The notes: generated from the sequence alone by a model not told the origin. 64,000 nucleotides of DNA from Bacteroidota bacterium (GCA_024642665.1 JAHEAR010000015.1:18842-82841), one strand, 5' to 3'; shown: positions 1-9,837, numbered from the stretch's first letter. Numbers and translations: made by a program.

Positions 1-56
1 CTGACCACTCACTACTGACCACTCACTACTGACCACTCACTACTGACCACTCACTA
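1..56 (-). repeat. 14-bp (2x7) tandem array next to a stop codon
   Basis: Four perfect copies of CTGACCACTCACTA, itself two related heptamers, run from the window edge and may extend beyond it. They end 7 bp from the stop codon of the minus-strand oxidoreductase gene. Read in that gene's sense direction the units are GTGAGTG-like (TAGTGAG, TGGTCAG), the same class as the arrays after hmgA, hpd and the prohibitin gene. Function unknown. Confidence 0.9.
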
Positions 57-63
57 CTCAACC

Positions 64-1089
64 CTAAAATTCGTCCCATACAACAACATTTTTTCCTATG
101 GATTTTCTGTCCTGCATAAAAGCATGAGCATCTCCTAAATTGTTTTGTGAGAATACCTTACCGATATAAGGCTTAAGTATGCCCTGGCTATATAAATTCA
201 TTACGCCTTCAAAAGAAGCCTCCAGCAGATCCGGTCGATTATCTCCGAGAGCCAACATATTGATACCAATCAGACTTTGCGATTTTCTCAAAAAAGAAAT
301 AGGGGAAAACAACCCAAAGCCAATAACAAGTTTTAGCAGGGGATAAATTCCTTTTTTGCCATTCAGCCCAGCTGCACCAAGACTAATAATACGCCCACCG
401 ACAGCGAGGATAGATTTTGCTTTTTTAAAGGAAGAACCTCCTATATTGTCAAAGACGACATCGACCTGGCCATTAAAATGTTCTTTTACATAATCGAGAT
501 AGGAAGTCTCCTGATGATTGATGACATGGGTAACCCCCATTTGTTTCAAATAATCTGCTTTGTCTTTTCCGCCTGCTACACCAATAACAATACATCTTTT
601 CCATTGAGCAATTTGAATGAGTGCCGTGCCGAGTCCACCCGCCGCTGCATGTATCAATACTTTTTCTCCGGGCACTAGCTGCTGAACGACCATCGCAGAA
701 TAATAGCCGGTTACATTTTGAGTAGCTAACGCGCAACCAGTTCCTACTTCCGTGCCTTCAGGTAAAAAACCTATCGCTCCAGCGTTGGCAACGGCATACT
801 GTGCATACCCTCCGAATCTGGTTAACCCAAATACCCTATCCCCTAATTTAAACTTATCCACATCAGGGGCTAAGGCATCGATGATTCCTTCTACGTCGTA
901 ACCAATGATGCAGGGTAAGGGTGGGCATTCGCGGTACAACCCCTGTCTGGCCATTAAGTCGGCATGGTTTAGACCAAATGCCTTGACTTTAATGCGCACT
1001 TCTCCTGCCATTAGCTCGGGTACAGCCACTTCCTTTAACTCAAAGGAGTGATTGGGTGTGTCGTTTCTGACTAATACATGGGCTAGCAT
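64..1089 (-). CDS. Zinc-free MDR oxidoreductase, VAT-1/quinone oxidoreductase-like
   Basis: A 341-aa medium-chain dehydrogenase/reductase. It has the N-terminal GroES-like fold (about residues 1-120) and a Rossmann domain with the nucleotide-binding motif HAAAGGLGTALIQIA at residues 147-161. The zinc-binding cysteines of alcohol dehydrogenases are absent, and the overall pattern (NHADLMARQGLY, GYDVEGII) fits the NADPH:quinone oxidoreductase / VAT-1 branch, which reduces quinones or enones in the cytoplasm. The substrate cannot be read from the sequence. ATG start. It is divergent from the haloperoxidase-like lipoprotein gene with about 300 bp between them, so it is probably monocistronic. The stop codon is followed within 7 bp by a heptamer repeat array. 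Confidence 0.93.
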   Translation of the reverse strand: MLAHVLVRNDTPNHSFELKEVAVPELMAGEVRIKVKAFGLNHADLMARQGLYRECPPLPCIIGYDVEGIIDALAPDVDKFKLGDRVFGLTRFGGYAQYAVANAGAIGFLPEGTEVGTGCALATQNVTGYYSAMVVQQLVPGEKVLIHAAAGGLGTALIQIAQWKRCIVIGVAGGKDKADYLKQMGVTHVINHQETSYLDYVKEHFNGQVDVVFDNIGGSSFKKAKSILAVGGRIISLGAAGLNGKKGIYPLLKLVIGFGLFSPISFLRKSQSLIGINMLALGDNRPDLLEASFEGVMNLYSQGILKPYIGKVFSQNNLGDAHAFMQDRKSIGKNVVVWDEF

Positions 1090-1356
1090 TGCTGAAAATT
1101 TAGGTCTTGATTTTATATTTCAACGTGATGAAGCGCGCTTACATTGGGCTTTATGCTGTATTTAGTGATGCATACCCTTGTGCGTAAAATTTAATATTAT
1201 GAATATTTGTAATGCGTATTTTATTATTTACCTGATACATGGAAGTATATTGCGGACGAAAAACCGGACAATACATATTATCCAAAGCCCGTTGATAAAA
1301 ATTTCAACAAATTAAACTCAGTCTCTGATAAATAAGATAAAAACCTCTCATTTTAA

Positions 1357-1364
1357 TACCTTTG
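1357..1364 (+). promoter_or_regulatory. Bacteroidota -7 element (TACCTTTG)
   Basis: TACCTTTG matches the TAnnTTTG -7 consensus of Bacteroidota sigma factors. Transcription starting about 7 nt downstream would give a short leader to the ATG at 1387 and would exclude the in-frame ATG at 1366. No convincing -33 TTTG is seen at the usual distance. The other part of the 1090-1386 gap holds nothing I recognise. Confidence 0.45.
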
Positions 1365-1386
1365 CATGATACAAACTTTACATATA

Positions 1387-2715
1387 ATGAAAAAGGCATT
1401 CCTCCTCTCGATTGTCGTGCTTTTCATCAGCACACAATCCTGCAACAATAAGCATTATGACCCTTCCATTGCAGCTAATCCTGAATTGATCCGCAAAGCT
1501 GTCGACAAAACCACAGAAATTATAGTTCTTGATATCTTCTCACCGGTAGTTGCCGGTCGAATTTATGCCTATTCAAATATTGCCTTTTATGAAACAGTCA
1601 GACAAGGCCATCCGGAATATCGTTCTTTTGCAGGCCAGTTAACCGATCTGACCGAAGTACCGGCTGCCCCAACCGATGGATCAGTAGACATCAATCTGGC
1701 CGGACTCCATGCGTATTCATTGGTATCAAAAGCCATGATTTTTTCTGAATTTGAAATGGATGAATTTATAACAGAAATGTATGCGGAATTAAAAGAAAAA
1801 GGCATTCCTGATGATATTTTTGATGCTTCTATTGCCTATGGTCAATCTGTAGCGAATCATATCCTGGCCTGGTCCAAAAAAGATATGTACGCAGAGACCA
1901 GAAGCTATCCAAAATACACCATCAATGATGATCTCGCCAGATGGCAACCGACTCCACCTGCTTTTATTGAAGCCGTAGAGCCACACTGGAATGATATCCG
2001 ACCGATGGTCATGGACAGTGCCAGTCAGTTTTCACCGACCACCAATACTGAATTCAGCACCGATAAAACATCTCGCTTCTATAAGGAAGCAGTAGATGTT
2101 TATACTTCTATTGATACCGATAGAGTCGAACGTTTGGATATAGCCAATTTCTGGGATTGCAATCCCTACATCATGCATCAGCAGGGACATCTGATGGTGG
2201 CTTCAAAGAAGATTACGCCCGGTGGACACTGGATGGGGATTGTTGGTTTAGTGACTCGAAAATCCAACCTGGATGTTGTCGCCACAGCAGAAGCATATGC
2301 CTTAACTTCGATTGGTTTATTTGATGGCTTTATTAGCTGCTGGGATGAAAAATACAGATCTAATCTTGTTCGTCCTGAGACCTATATCAATCGCTTTGTT
2401 GATCCCGATTGGGAACCTGCACTTCAGACACCTCCGTTTCCTGAACATACCAGCGGCCATAGCGTCATTTCTACAGCTTCTGCGGTTATATTGACGCATT
2501 TATTTGGTGATAATTATGCTTTCTCCGATAGTACTGAAGTTCCTTATGACCTGCCCGTGCGAAGTTTCAATTCATTCTATGAAGCTGCATCGGAAGCATG
2601 TATTAGTCGATTCTATGGTGGGATACATTATATGCCATCCATTAATTACGGAATCGTTCAAGGGAAAAATGTTGGAGAAAATATCCTGGCAAAAGTAAAT
2701 ACACGGACAAAATAA
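1387..2715 (+). CDS. Vanadium haloperoxidase/PAP2-type lipoprotein
   Basis: A 442-aa exported protein with a lipobox cysteine at residue 19 (ISTQSC), so probably a lipoprotein. The C-terminal half carries the vanadium haloperoxidase / acid phosphatase (PAP2) signature in order: KX6RP (K322, R329-P330), the TSGH form of PSGH (H358), and SRX5H (R408, H414). The Asp usually found four residues after the last His is Ser here. Family members oxidise halides with peroxide or hydrolyse phosphates; which applies cannot be told. An upstream in-frame ATG at 1366 is rejected because the -7 element lies just before it and because the signal peptide (MKKAFLLS) begins at 1387. Alone between a divergent gene and fumC. 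Confidence 0.88.
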   Translation: MKKAFLLSIVVLFISTQSCNNKHYDPSIAANPELIRKAVDKTTEIIVLDIFSPVVAGRIYAYSNIAFYETVRQGHPEYRSFAGQLTDLTEVPAAPTDGSVDINLAGLHAYSLVSKAMIFSEFEMDEFITEMYAELKEKGIPDDIFDASIAYGQSVANHILAWSKKDMYAETRSYPKYTINDDLARWQPTPPAFIEAVEPHWNDIRPMVMDSASQFSPTTNTEFSTDKTSRFYKEAVDVYTSIDTDRVERLDIANFWDCNPYIMHQQGHLMVASKKITPGGHWMGIVGLVTRKSNLDVVATAEAYALTSIGLFDGFISCWDEKYRSNLVRPETYINRFVDPDWEPALQTPPFPEHTSGHSVISTASAVILTHLFGDNYAFSDSTEVPYDLPVRSFNSFYEAASEACISRFYGGIHYMPSINYGIVQGKNVGENILAKVNTRTK

Positions 2716-2800
2716 ATTCAACACGGTTCTGTAAGTTTCCGTTGGTCCAACTTTTCTAATAATTCATTCCTTTTTGTAATGACAACCATGCCTTCATGGT

Positions 2801-2808
2801 TATCTTTG
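2801..2808 (+). promoter_or_regulatory. Bacteroidota -7 element (TATCTTTG) before fumC
   Basis: TATCTTTG fits TAnnTTTG. A TTTG 24 bp upstream (ending at 2776) could be a slightly distant -33 element. The implied start of transcription, about 2815, supports the ATG at 2827 as fumC start and excludes the in-frame ATG at 2779. Confidence 0.5.
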
Positions 2809-2826
2809 TCATTCAATACAAAAGTT

Positions 2827-4209
2827 ATGAAATACAGAATTGAAAAGGATAGCCTTGGACCGGTCAAAGTGCCGGCGGATGTATACTGGGGTGCTCAAAC
2901 GCAAAGGAGCAAGGATAATTTTAAAATAGGTGGCCAGCGTATGCCGCTTGAAATCATCCGAGCTTTCGCAACGCTCAAAAAGGCCGCTGCGTTGACCAAT
3001 GCAGATCTTGGTGTATTACCAAAAACTAAAGCAAATCTAATCGGCAAAGTTTGTGATGAAATCCAGAGCGGACTTTTAGATGACCAATTCCCACTGGTCG
3101 TTTGGCAAACCGGCTCCGGCACACAATCCAATATGAACCTCAATGAGGTCATTGCGAACAGAGGCCATGTACTTAAGGGAGGAAAGCTCTCTGATGGAAA
3201 AAAGTATCTGCATCCCAATGATGATGTTAATAAATCACAGTCATCCAATGACACCTTTCCAACAGCGATGAGCATTTCTGCTTATAGCTATCTGATTGAA
3301 CACACATTGCCGGCTTTAGCGTTGCTGCAAAATGCACTTTCCGAAAAGGCAAACGATTTTATGGCTGTTGTTAAAATCGGTCGCACGCATTTGATGGATG
3401 CTACTCCCCTGACATTGGGTCAGGAATTCAGCGGCTATGCATCCCAATTGGAACATGGTATTAAATCAGTTCGCAACTCGCTGGCACATCTGAAAGAACT
3501 AGCTTTAGGAGGAACTGCTGTGGGAACCGGATTAAATGCACCAAAAAACTATGATAAAAAAGTTGCAAAAAAAATTGCTGCATTAACAGGACATCCGTTT
3601 ATCACCGCAAAGAATAAATTTGAATCATTAGCTGCACATGATGCTATTGTAGAGGCACATGGCGCACTAAAAACAGTAGCTGTTTCGCTTAATAAAATAG
3701 CGAATGACATCAGGCTGCTTGCCTCAGGTCCCAGAAGCGGAATAGGTGAAATAAACATTCCTTCCAACGAACCAGGTTCATCGATCATGCCCGGCAAAGT
3801 AAATCCAACCCAATCAGAAGCGATGACGATGGCTATGGCCCAAGTCATTGGAAATGATGTAGCGATTAATGTCGGTGGTATGCAGGGACATTTTGAGCTG
3901 AATGTTTTTAAACCGGTTATGATCTACAATTTTCTTACCTCCGCGCGATTGATTGCCGATTCATGCCGAAGCTTTGTTGAACACTGCGTTGTGGGAATCG
4001 AACCAAATCTGTCGCGCATAAAAATGCATCTGGACAATTCATTGATGCTGGTGACCGCGCTCAACACCCATATTGGGTATGACAAGGCTGCTGAAATTGC
4101 CAAGAAAGCGCATAAGGAAGGAACTACTTTAAAAGAATCAGCCATCGCATTGGGCTACCTGACCAGCGAACAGTTTGATCAGTGGGTGCGTGCAGAAGAC
4201 ATGGTATAA
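2827..4209 (+). CDS. fumC: Fumarate hydratase class II
   Basis: A 460-aa class II (iron-free) fumarase, normal length for the family; it interconverts fumarate and L-malate in the TCA cycle as a cytoplasmic homotetramer. Visible motifs are [10 protein letters not shown] (residues 95-104), [10 protein letters not shown] (185-194) and the superfamily signature [16 protein letters not shown] (317-332). The start at [11 protein letters not shown] is chosen over an ATG 48 nt upstream because a -7 element lies between them. The gene stands alone, convergent with the next minus-strand unit. It could take up fumarate made by the tyrosine pathway encoded 8 kb further on, but no operon links them. Confidence 0.97.
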   Translation: MKYRIEKDSLGPVKVPADVYWGAQTQRSKDNFKIGGQRMPLEIIRAFATLKKAAALTNADLGVLPKTKANLIGKVCDEIQSGLLDDQFPLVVWQTGSGTQSNMNLNEVIANRGHVLKGGKLSDGKKYLHPNDDVNKSQSSNDTFPTAMSISAYSYLIEHTLPALALLQNALSEKANDFMAVVKIGRTHLMDATPLTLGQEFSGYASQLEHGIKSVRNSLAHLKELALGGTAVGTGLNAPKNYDKKVAKKIAALTGHPFITAKNKFESLAAHDAIVEAHGALKTVAVSLNKIANDIRLLASGPRSGIGEINIPSNEPGSSIMPGKVNPTQSEAMTMAMAQVIGNDVAINVGGMQGHFELNVFKPVMIYNFLTSARLIADSCRSFVEHCVVGIEPNLSRIKMHLDNSLMLVTALNTHIGYDKAAEIAKKAHKEGTTLKESAIALGYLTSEQFDQWVRAEDMV

Positions 4210-4271
4210 AAAGTAATCTGTCAGCTACCGATAGAATACAACATCTACTGTATTTGATATCTATTCCGGAA

Positions 4272-4655
4272 TCAAAACTTTATGACTGCCCAGATGCTCC
4301 CGATAAAGAGCACTACAAAGGCAAGGATCATGCCCATAATATAGGCAGTGCCTACCCCCGGACCTTGCTCTGAATGGGCTTTTAAAGCTTGGTCGAGCAG
4401 CAGATGACTACCAATAATGCAGGAAATTATAATCCTTGGGAGTAGCCATGGTCTGATCGCTCCCGGTACATAGTAAAATCCAAAACTCATTGGAATGAGT
4501 AATAATGGAACAATATAAGCCAACGATAGCCAGACCGAATCCATAGACTTTATCGGCGCACCAGTTGATTTGATACACACTAAAATAATAAAGTACAATA
4601 TCACCCAAAATAGTTCAGGACCTAAAAACAATTGGAATACATGGTTCATCTTCAT
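4272..4655 (-). CDS. Small four-helix membrane protein, unknown function
   Basis: A 127-aa protein with four hydrophobic segments (about residues 14-28, 44-62, 72-90 and 104-125). No family recognised. It is the last gene of a compact minus-strand unit with the coiled-coil protein (15 bp upstream) and another small membrane protein, so the three probably act together. ATG start, with a second ATG two codons in. Confidence 0.75.
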   Translation of the reverse strand: MKMNHVFQLFLGPELFWVILYFIILVCIKSTGAPIKSMDSVWLSLAYIVPLLLIPMSFGFYYVPGAIRPWLLPRIIISCIIGSHLLLDQALKAHSEQGPGVGTAYIMGMILAFVVLFIGSIWAVIKF

Positions 4656-4670
4656 AAGTTTGCGAATGGA

Positions 4671-5318
4671 CTAACGTTTTATTTCAATTCGATTTGGGTA
4701 GATCATAAATTGTCCATCGGGTGCCTGGTCCTTCACCATCCGATTGGCAATAAATTCAAGCGTCACCTGGCGATCAGCATTCGCTAAACCCGTAGCTGTC
4801 TCCCAAGCCTCTTCAGATGGAATATCCACGACTGCTACGATATTATCCTGCCCCAATTCATATGGGAACCTCACCATACAATCATTTCGGTAAAAAATAA
4901 CCTCTCCTGCTTTATTGGTGCCTGAATACGCTACATGCCCCACATGCAAGTCATCTAATATTTCAAAATTCAAATAATGCCAAACCTTCGCTAATGCTTC
5001 CGGTGAAAGATCAAGACAAATTTTTAGTTGATTGGAAGGAATACCGGCAAGAATTAATTTTCTCAACACTTCCTGCAATACTTCATTTCGCACCTGCTCC
5101 AGATAAACCTTCCTGTTTTCCTCAATAAAATCTCTCGAAATTCTATCAGCGTCATGTTCAATCCGCTTTAACTCCTCTTTCGCTGCGATCTCTTGATCAA
5201 TTGCTTTTTTTTGTTGTGCAATCAGGGTATCTTTCAATAGATCAAGATGCCGTAACGCTTCCTCCATGGATTTTCGAAAGGGATCACCGGAATATACAGG
5301 ATCTGCAGATTCAGCCAT
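4671..5318 (-). CDS. Coiled-coil protein of unknown function
   Basis: About 215 aa (229 aa if the TTG at 5360 is used). The N-terminal third is highly charged and helical (roughly residues 10-85, rich in Lys, Glu and Gln) and looks like a coiled coil; the rest is a mixed alpha/beta domain ending in a basic tail. No signal peptide and no family recognised. The TTG at 5360 directly follows the TAA of the upstream gene, which would suit translational coupling; the ATG at 5318 is the conservative choice. It lies between two small membrane protein genes in one likely operon. Confidence 0.78.
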   Translation of the reverse strand: MAESADPVYSGDPFRKSMEEALRHLDLLKDTLIAQQKKAIDQEIAAKEELKRIEHDADRISRDFIEENRKVYLEQVRNEVLQEVLRKLILAGIPSNQLKICLDLSPEALAKVWHYLNFEILDDLHVGHVAYSGTNKAGEVIFYRNDCMVRFPYELGQDNIVAVVDIPSEEAWETATGLANADRQVTLEFIANRMVKDQAPDGQFMIYPNRIEIKR

Positions 5319-5360
5319 AGGAGTCAATGCTTCAGAAACACGTATTGCGGGAAAATCCAA

Positions 5361-5645
5361 TTAATTCCATCGTTCCTTACTCAGCAGAACAGTAAGGAAA
5401 AATATTATGGCAATGACTGAAGGAATAGTGGCGATGCCAAGAATTACTTTGGCTGCTGTCAGATGGTCAGATTCTTTAAGCCAGTAAGACCCTCCCAGAA
5501 TGGCAGCAATGACCAACATAATGATGAGCCACATGCCCATATTATCATTATTGATCGATCCATCGCCCAGACCAACGATAAAAAAATAAAGCGGGACCAA
5601 TGACATCACCGCATTAAAAATCCAAAGAATCCAAAATGCATTCAT
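5361..5645 (-). CDS. Small three-helix membrane protein, unknown function
   Basis: A 94-aa protein with three hydrophobic segments (about residues 4-26, 36-54 and 66-88). No family recognised. First gene of the three-gene minus-strand unit; its stop codon touches the possible TTG start of the coiled-coil gene. ATG start. It is separated from lnt upstream by about 130 bp in which I see no terminator. Confidence 0.75.
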   Translation of the reverse strand: MNAFWILWIFNAVMSLVPLYFFIVGLGDGSINNDNMGMWLIIMLVIAAILGGSYWLKESDHLTAAKVILGIATIPSVIAIIFFLTVLLSKERWN

Positions 5646-5775
5646 TTCATCCGGTTAAACAATGTAAAGAGTAATGTTCTAATCTGTCAATTCTGATTAT
5701 CGCAACTAAAAGTAATCATTAATCTGTCAGCGTACACCTCTCGAAATAATATTTATACGGACATTCTGAGTGATT

Positions 5776-7566
5776 TTAAGCGCCTCGCAGCATAAAACGC
5801 TTAGCATGACTGAATATGAATACCAATATGAAAATGGCTGCCAAAAAAACTGAGCACTTTGCAATCAAATCTCCCCATCGCGTATACAAGGTAATCCTCG
5901 TCTCCGGAATGAGCTGCCCTTTAATGGCCGTGGTCTCACCATACGCTGTTGGCTGGAGAATCTTCCCTTTAATATCTATGAAGCACGATATACCTGTATT
6001 GGCACTTCGGGCGATTGGTCTGCGATGTTCAATAGCTCTTAAGGTGCCTAATTTAAGGTGTTGAATATGACCTGGCGTATCATCCCACCATCCATCATTC
6101 GTAACAATAAACAAAGCAGTTGCTCCATTGCGAACGTAGCCACCGGTATAAGCGCCATATATAGATTCATAGCAAATCACGGGAGCCACCTTGAGTGCAC
6201 CTCCCGAAAAGACATCTCGTGTTTTCTGTTTTGTATGTCCTTCCAGCGTCCCACCCAATTTATCTACAAGTGGTGCAAGAAAAAACAAAAGATGCCTGAA
6301 CGGAAACATCTCCGGCCCCGGTACCAGTTTGGATTTGAAATAAATAGCATAGTCACTTTCTCCGGACGTGAGCTGCATCGCTGCATTCTGAATATCCCAG
6401 TAGGTAGAATCCCCCTGATCATTCACATAGACTCTGTAACTGGCACCTTCCAAGGCATCCTTTGTTAATGTCCTATAAGAAGCAATGCCAGAAATCAATC
6501 GAAGATTGGAAAATGAATCTACCAGACTCTGGCACAAATTAATGGCCGGATTCTGTCTGAACGTATTGAGACGAATTCCATCAAAGGTTGTTTCAGGAAA
6601 AACTAAATATTCCGTATTGCTATCCACATGGGCAAAAGTTAATGCAGCAATCCGCTTAGCCTGTTGGGATTCCGGAACCGTAAATTTTTCATAGTGCGGT
6701 TCATAGTTAGGTTGCACAATCGTGATACCAACCGGCTTTTGATTACTTTCAAATGTGTGGCTTCCTATCCACCATGAAGTCAACAATGGCAGAATAATAA
6801 CAGCGGCCAATTGCGCTATATGGATAACGGATATTTTCTTGCGATGCACATACAGTGTATAGCTTGCTACATTGACCAGGATCACCCAAAGCGAACCTCC
6901 GAATGCACCGGTATACTCATACCATTGAATGGCCCAGGGATATTCACTCAATGCATTCCCGTGGGTCAGCCAAGGCCACGAGATGTCCCAAAAATGATGC
7001 ACGTATTCAAATGATATCCAAATCGAAATAAAAACTAAACCTGAAAACTTAAGATTCAATCGACGTTTTACCACATGGATGAGTACCATCACTCCGCCCA
7101 TGATGGCCGCATTAAAAAAATTGGCCACGATACCGGCAAAAAAGGCTGTATTCATCACCCAAAAAGTAGCAATGACATTCCATAATACAAAAGCATGGAA
7201 GGAGAATAAGAAAACCTCTCCACGCTTAATCTTCTTATATCGTTGAAATATTCCTTCTTCCATTAACCACAAGGGAATCCAAGCAAAAAATACCAGCCAG
7301 GTCAGGCCAGAAGGCGGAAATCCTAAACCAAGCATCACGCCCGACAAGGATGATAAGCCGAGCCATTTTATTTTTTGTTGATCCCTGGGAAAAAAGAAGA
7401 GTACTCCGGCTATCCAAAAAGAAAGAATCAAAACCAATGGCCACCAACTCCATAAGGGTGTTGTATACATTTGCCATCCAGCTATACTACCTGATACCAC
7501 AAGCAGCATACCGATGAGTCGACGAAATGCTTTTGAGAAAATGAAGACAGATGTGGCTTCGACCAT
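5776..7566 (-). CDS. lnt: Apolipoprotein N-acyltransferase
   Basis: A 596-aa inner-membrane enzyme that adds the third acyl chain to the N-terminal cysteine of lipoproteins. The N-terminal half has about seven hydrophobic segments; the periplasmic nitrilase-like domain (residues about 280-560) carries the expected Glu-Lys-Cys triad: E325 (VFPETTF), K413 (KSKLVPGPEMFP) and C465 (VICYESIYG). A final membrane segment (about 570-588) precedes a basic tail. ATG start. The 93-bp gap after metG and the same strand make cotranscription with metG possible. The haloperoxidase-like and phosphatase-like lipoproteins in this window would be substrates. Confidence 0.96.
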   Translation of the reverse strand: MVEATSVFIFSKAFRRLIGMLLVVSGSIAGWQMYTTPLWSWWPLVLILSFWIAGVLFFFPRDQQKIKWLGLSSLSGVMLGLGFPPSGLTWLVFFAWIPLWLMEEGIFQRYKKIKRGEVFLFSFHAFVLWNVIATFWVMNTAFFAGIVANFFNAAIMGGVMVLIHVVKRRLNLKFSGLVFISIWISFEYVHHFWDISWPWLTHGNALSEYPWAIQWYEYTGAFGGSLWVILVNVASYTLYVHRKKISVIHIAQLAAVIILPLLTSWWIGSHTFESNQKPVGITIVQPNYEPHYEKFTVPESQQAKRIAALTFAHVDSNTEYLVFPETTFDGIRLNTFRQNPAINLCQSLVDSFSNLRLISGIASYRTLTKDALEGASYRVYVNDQGDSTYWDIQNAAMQLTSGESDYAIYFKSKLVPGPEMFPFRHLLFFLAPLVDKLGGTLEGHTKQKTRDVFSGGALKVAPVICYESIYGAYTGGYVRNGATALFIVTNDGWWDDTPGHIQHLKLGTLRAIEHRRPIARSANTGISCFIDIKGKILQPTAYGETTAIKGQLIPETRITLYTRWGDLIAKCSVFLAAIFILVFIFSHAKRFMLRGA

Positions 7567-7659
7567 GAATACTTTATATGGCGTAAATGTATATAACAGA
7601 GCGATAACTACACGCTATCATTCTGCCAACAAGATACAAAGCCATTTCAAAGAGAGCGT

Positions 7660-9810
7660 CTACCCTATCGACATACCACTGTCATCATTAGCCGCTTGTA
7701 CAAAATGAAGTTTACCATCACCTGACTCAGCCATTAAGATCATCCCTTCAGATTGTACTCCCCTGATCTTGCGGGGCTCGAGATTTGCCAGAATAATTAC
7801 ATTTTTTCCCGGTAATTCTTCAGGCGTATAATGTTCAGCAATACCACTCACGACGGTTCGGGAAGCACCATTTACTTCAAGTGTTAGTTTGAGCAGTTTA
7901 TCAGCTTTAGGCACCTTCTCTGCTTCTACAATTCTGGCGGTGCGTATATCCAGTTTGGCAAAGTCATCATATGAGATAGCCGGCTTAACAGGTGCTTCAG
8001 ATTTGACGGAAACCGATGTAGCGGTTGATTCTTCCTTAGACATATCATGTAATTTCCTGATCTGAGCATTCACCCATTCATCTTCAATTCTGGCAAACAA
8101 ATGTTCTGCCTCATGAAGTTGATGTTCATCAGTGAGTAATAGTTCACCATTGGCCAGGGCATCCATGGTTTCAACCCATGCGCCTTGCTCCGTAAGAGGT
8201 TCCAGTGCCAGAAGGGTTCTTAGCCGAGCGGACGCTGCCGGCATAAATGGGTGCATCGCTACACTCAACGCTGCAACATATTGATTACACAAGTTAATGA
8301 CTACAGCAACTGCTTCCGGCTCTTCCTTTATTGCTTTCCACGGTTCATTAAACTGCAATATCTGGTTTCCGGCGGAAGCAATATCCAGCACTGCTTTTAA
8401 TCCGTTTCTGAATTCATATTTACAAATGGCATCCTGTACGGTCCACATGCGATCGAACAAATCCATCATTTCGACTTCATGCCAGGAAGCTTCATCATTT
8501 CCTCTGGCGCCTACGATCGGTTCATCTTCATCAAAGACAGGCACCTGGCCATCATAATATTTATGGGTAAGCACCATCACTCTTTGCACGAAATTAGCCA
8601 GATTACCCACCAGGTCTGAATTCACATCGGATTGATAACCTTTCCAGGTAAACTCTGCATCCTTTTGCTCCGGCATATTCTTGGTGAGTACATACCGAAG
8701 CGCATCTGTCTGGTCGGGATTATCTGTTAAAAACTCATCCACCCATATCGCCCAATTTCGGGAGGTTGATATTTTCTTTTCTTCGAGATTGAGAAACTGA
8801 TTAGCGGGCACATTTACTGGGAGGTTGTAATCTCCATGTGCTTTCAAAATGGAAGGAAAGATCAGGCAATGAAAAACGATATTATCCTTACCAATAAAAT
8901 GTACCAGCTGCGAATCTTCACTTTGCCAGTAATCTTTCCAGTTTTTTCCTTGATCCGAAGCCCATTGTTTCGTGGCAGAAATATATCCTATCGGGGCATC
9001 CATCCAAACATATAACTTCTTTCCTGCAGCGCCCGGAATCTCCTGCGGCACGTCCACCCCCCACTCCAGATCACGCGTCATCGCGCGAGGTTGCAGGCCT
9101 CCATCCAACCATGATTTGCACTGGCCGATGACATGCGTCTTCCAGTCTGATGGGTCGTGTTGTTCAGCACCATCCACGGTTCCACCTTCTATCCATTCGC
9201 GCAGCCAGGTCTCATATTTATTGAGGGGCAGGTACCAGTGCTTTGTCTTTCTCAACTCTGGCTTTGTCCCCGTGATTGTGGAGACCGGGTTGATTAGTTC
9301 CAGTGGACTCAATGATGATCCGCATCGCTCACACTGGTCACCATAGGCATCAGGATTGCTGCATTTGGGGCAGGTCCCTTTGATATATCTGTCTGCGAGA
9401 AACTTACCCGCATCTTTATCAAAATATTGCAAAGACTCTTCTTCAAGAAACTCCTCTTTTTGATATAGTGTCCTGAAAAACTCCTGGGCTGTTTCATGAT
9501 GGAGCGCTGATGAGGTCCGATGATATATATCAAAGGATATTCCTGCTTTCCGAAATGTACTTTCAAAGAGGGTATGATACTTGTCAATAATGGCCTGAGG
9601 CGTTGAATTTTCCTTTAAGGCTCTGATCGTTATGGCTGCCCCATGTTCGTCGGAACCGCAGATAAAAGCAACATCATTATCCAGCATGCGGAGCATACGA
9701 ACGTAGATGTCTGCAGACAAATATGCACCGGTGAGATGTCCTATATGGAGTGGTCCATTGGCATACGGCAATGCCGATGTCACGATATATCGCTGGGGGG
9801 GATGGATCAT
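7660..9810 (-). CDS. metG: Methionyl-tRNA synthetase
   Basis: A 716-aa class I synthetase that charges tRNA-Met. The HIGH motif is at residues 22-25; the KMSKS loop is KISTS at 346-350, a variant I regard as usual for this phylum. A zinc knuckle has cysteines 147, 150, 160 and 163. The anticodon-binding helical domain follows, and from about residue 611 there is a C-terminal tRNA-binding (EMAP/Trbp111-like) dimerisation domain (FAKLDIRTARIVEAEKVPKAD). Length fits the long, dimeric form. ATG start, preceded by a -7 element (TAACTTTG on the minus strand). Confidence 0.97.
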   Translation of the reverse strand: MIHPPQRYIVTSALPYANGPLHIGHLTGAYLSADIYVRMLRMLDNDVAFICGSDEHGAAITIRALKENSTPQAIIDKYHTLFESTFRKAGISFDIYHRTSSALHHETAQEFFRTLYQKEEFLEEESLQYFDKDAGKFLADRYIKGTCPKCSNPDAYGDQCERCGSSLSPLELINPVSTITGTKPELRKTKHWYLPLNKYETWLREWIEGGTVDGAEQHDPSDWKTHVIGQCKSWLDGGLQPRAMTRDLEWGVDVPQEIPGAAGKKLYVWMDAPIGYISATKQWASDQGKNWKDYWQSEDSQLVHFIGKDNIVFHCLIFPSILKAHGDYNLPVNVPANQFLNLEEKKISTSRNWAIWVDEFLTDNPDQTDALRYVLTKNMPEQKDAEFTWKGYQSDVNSDLVGNLANFVQRVMVLTHKYYDGQVPVFDEDEPIVGARGNDEASWHEVEMMDLFDRMWTVQDAICKYEFRNGLKAVLDIASAGNQILQFNEPWKAIKEEPEAVAVVINLCNQYVAALSVAMHPFMPAASARLRTLLALEPLTEQGAWVETMDALANGELLLTDEHQLHEAEHLFARIEDEWVNAQIRKLHDMSKEESTATSVSVKSEAPVKPAISYDDFAKLDIRTARIVEAEKVPKADKLLKLTLEVNGASRTVVSGIAEHYTPEELPGKNVIILANLEPRKIRGVQSEGMILMAESGDGKLHFVQAANDDSGMSIG

Positions 9811-9829
9811 AACTTGTGTAATCGAACCG

Positions 9830-9837
9830 CAAAGTTA
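9830..9837 (-). promoter_or_regulatory. Bacteroidota -7 element (TAACTTTG) before metG
   Basis: On the minus strand TAACTTTG matches TAnnTTTG exactly and lies 19 nt before the metG ATG, giving a leader of about a dozen nucleotides. A -33 TTTG is not obvious. Confidence 0.45.

Noticed and set aside
7660-9810. MetG has KISTS in place of the textbook KMSKS loop
   Set aside because: From what I know of the family, KISTS is the usual form in Bacteroidota methionyl-tRNA synthetases; all other motifs are intact, so it is not a defect.
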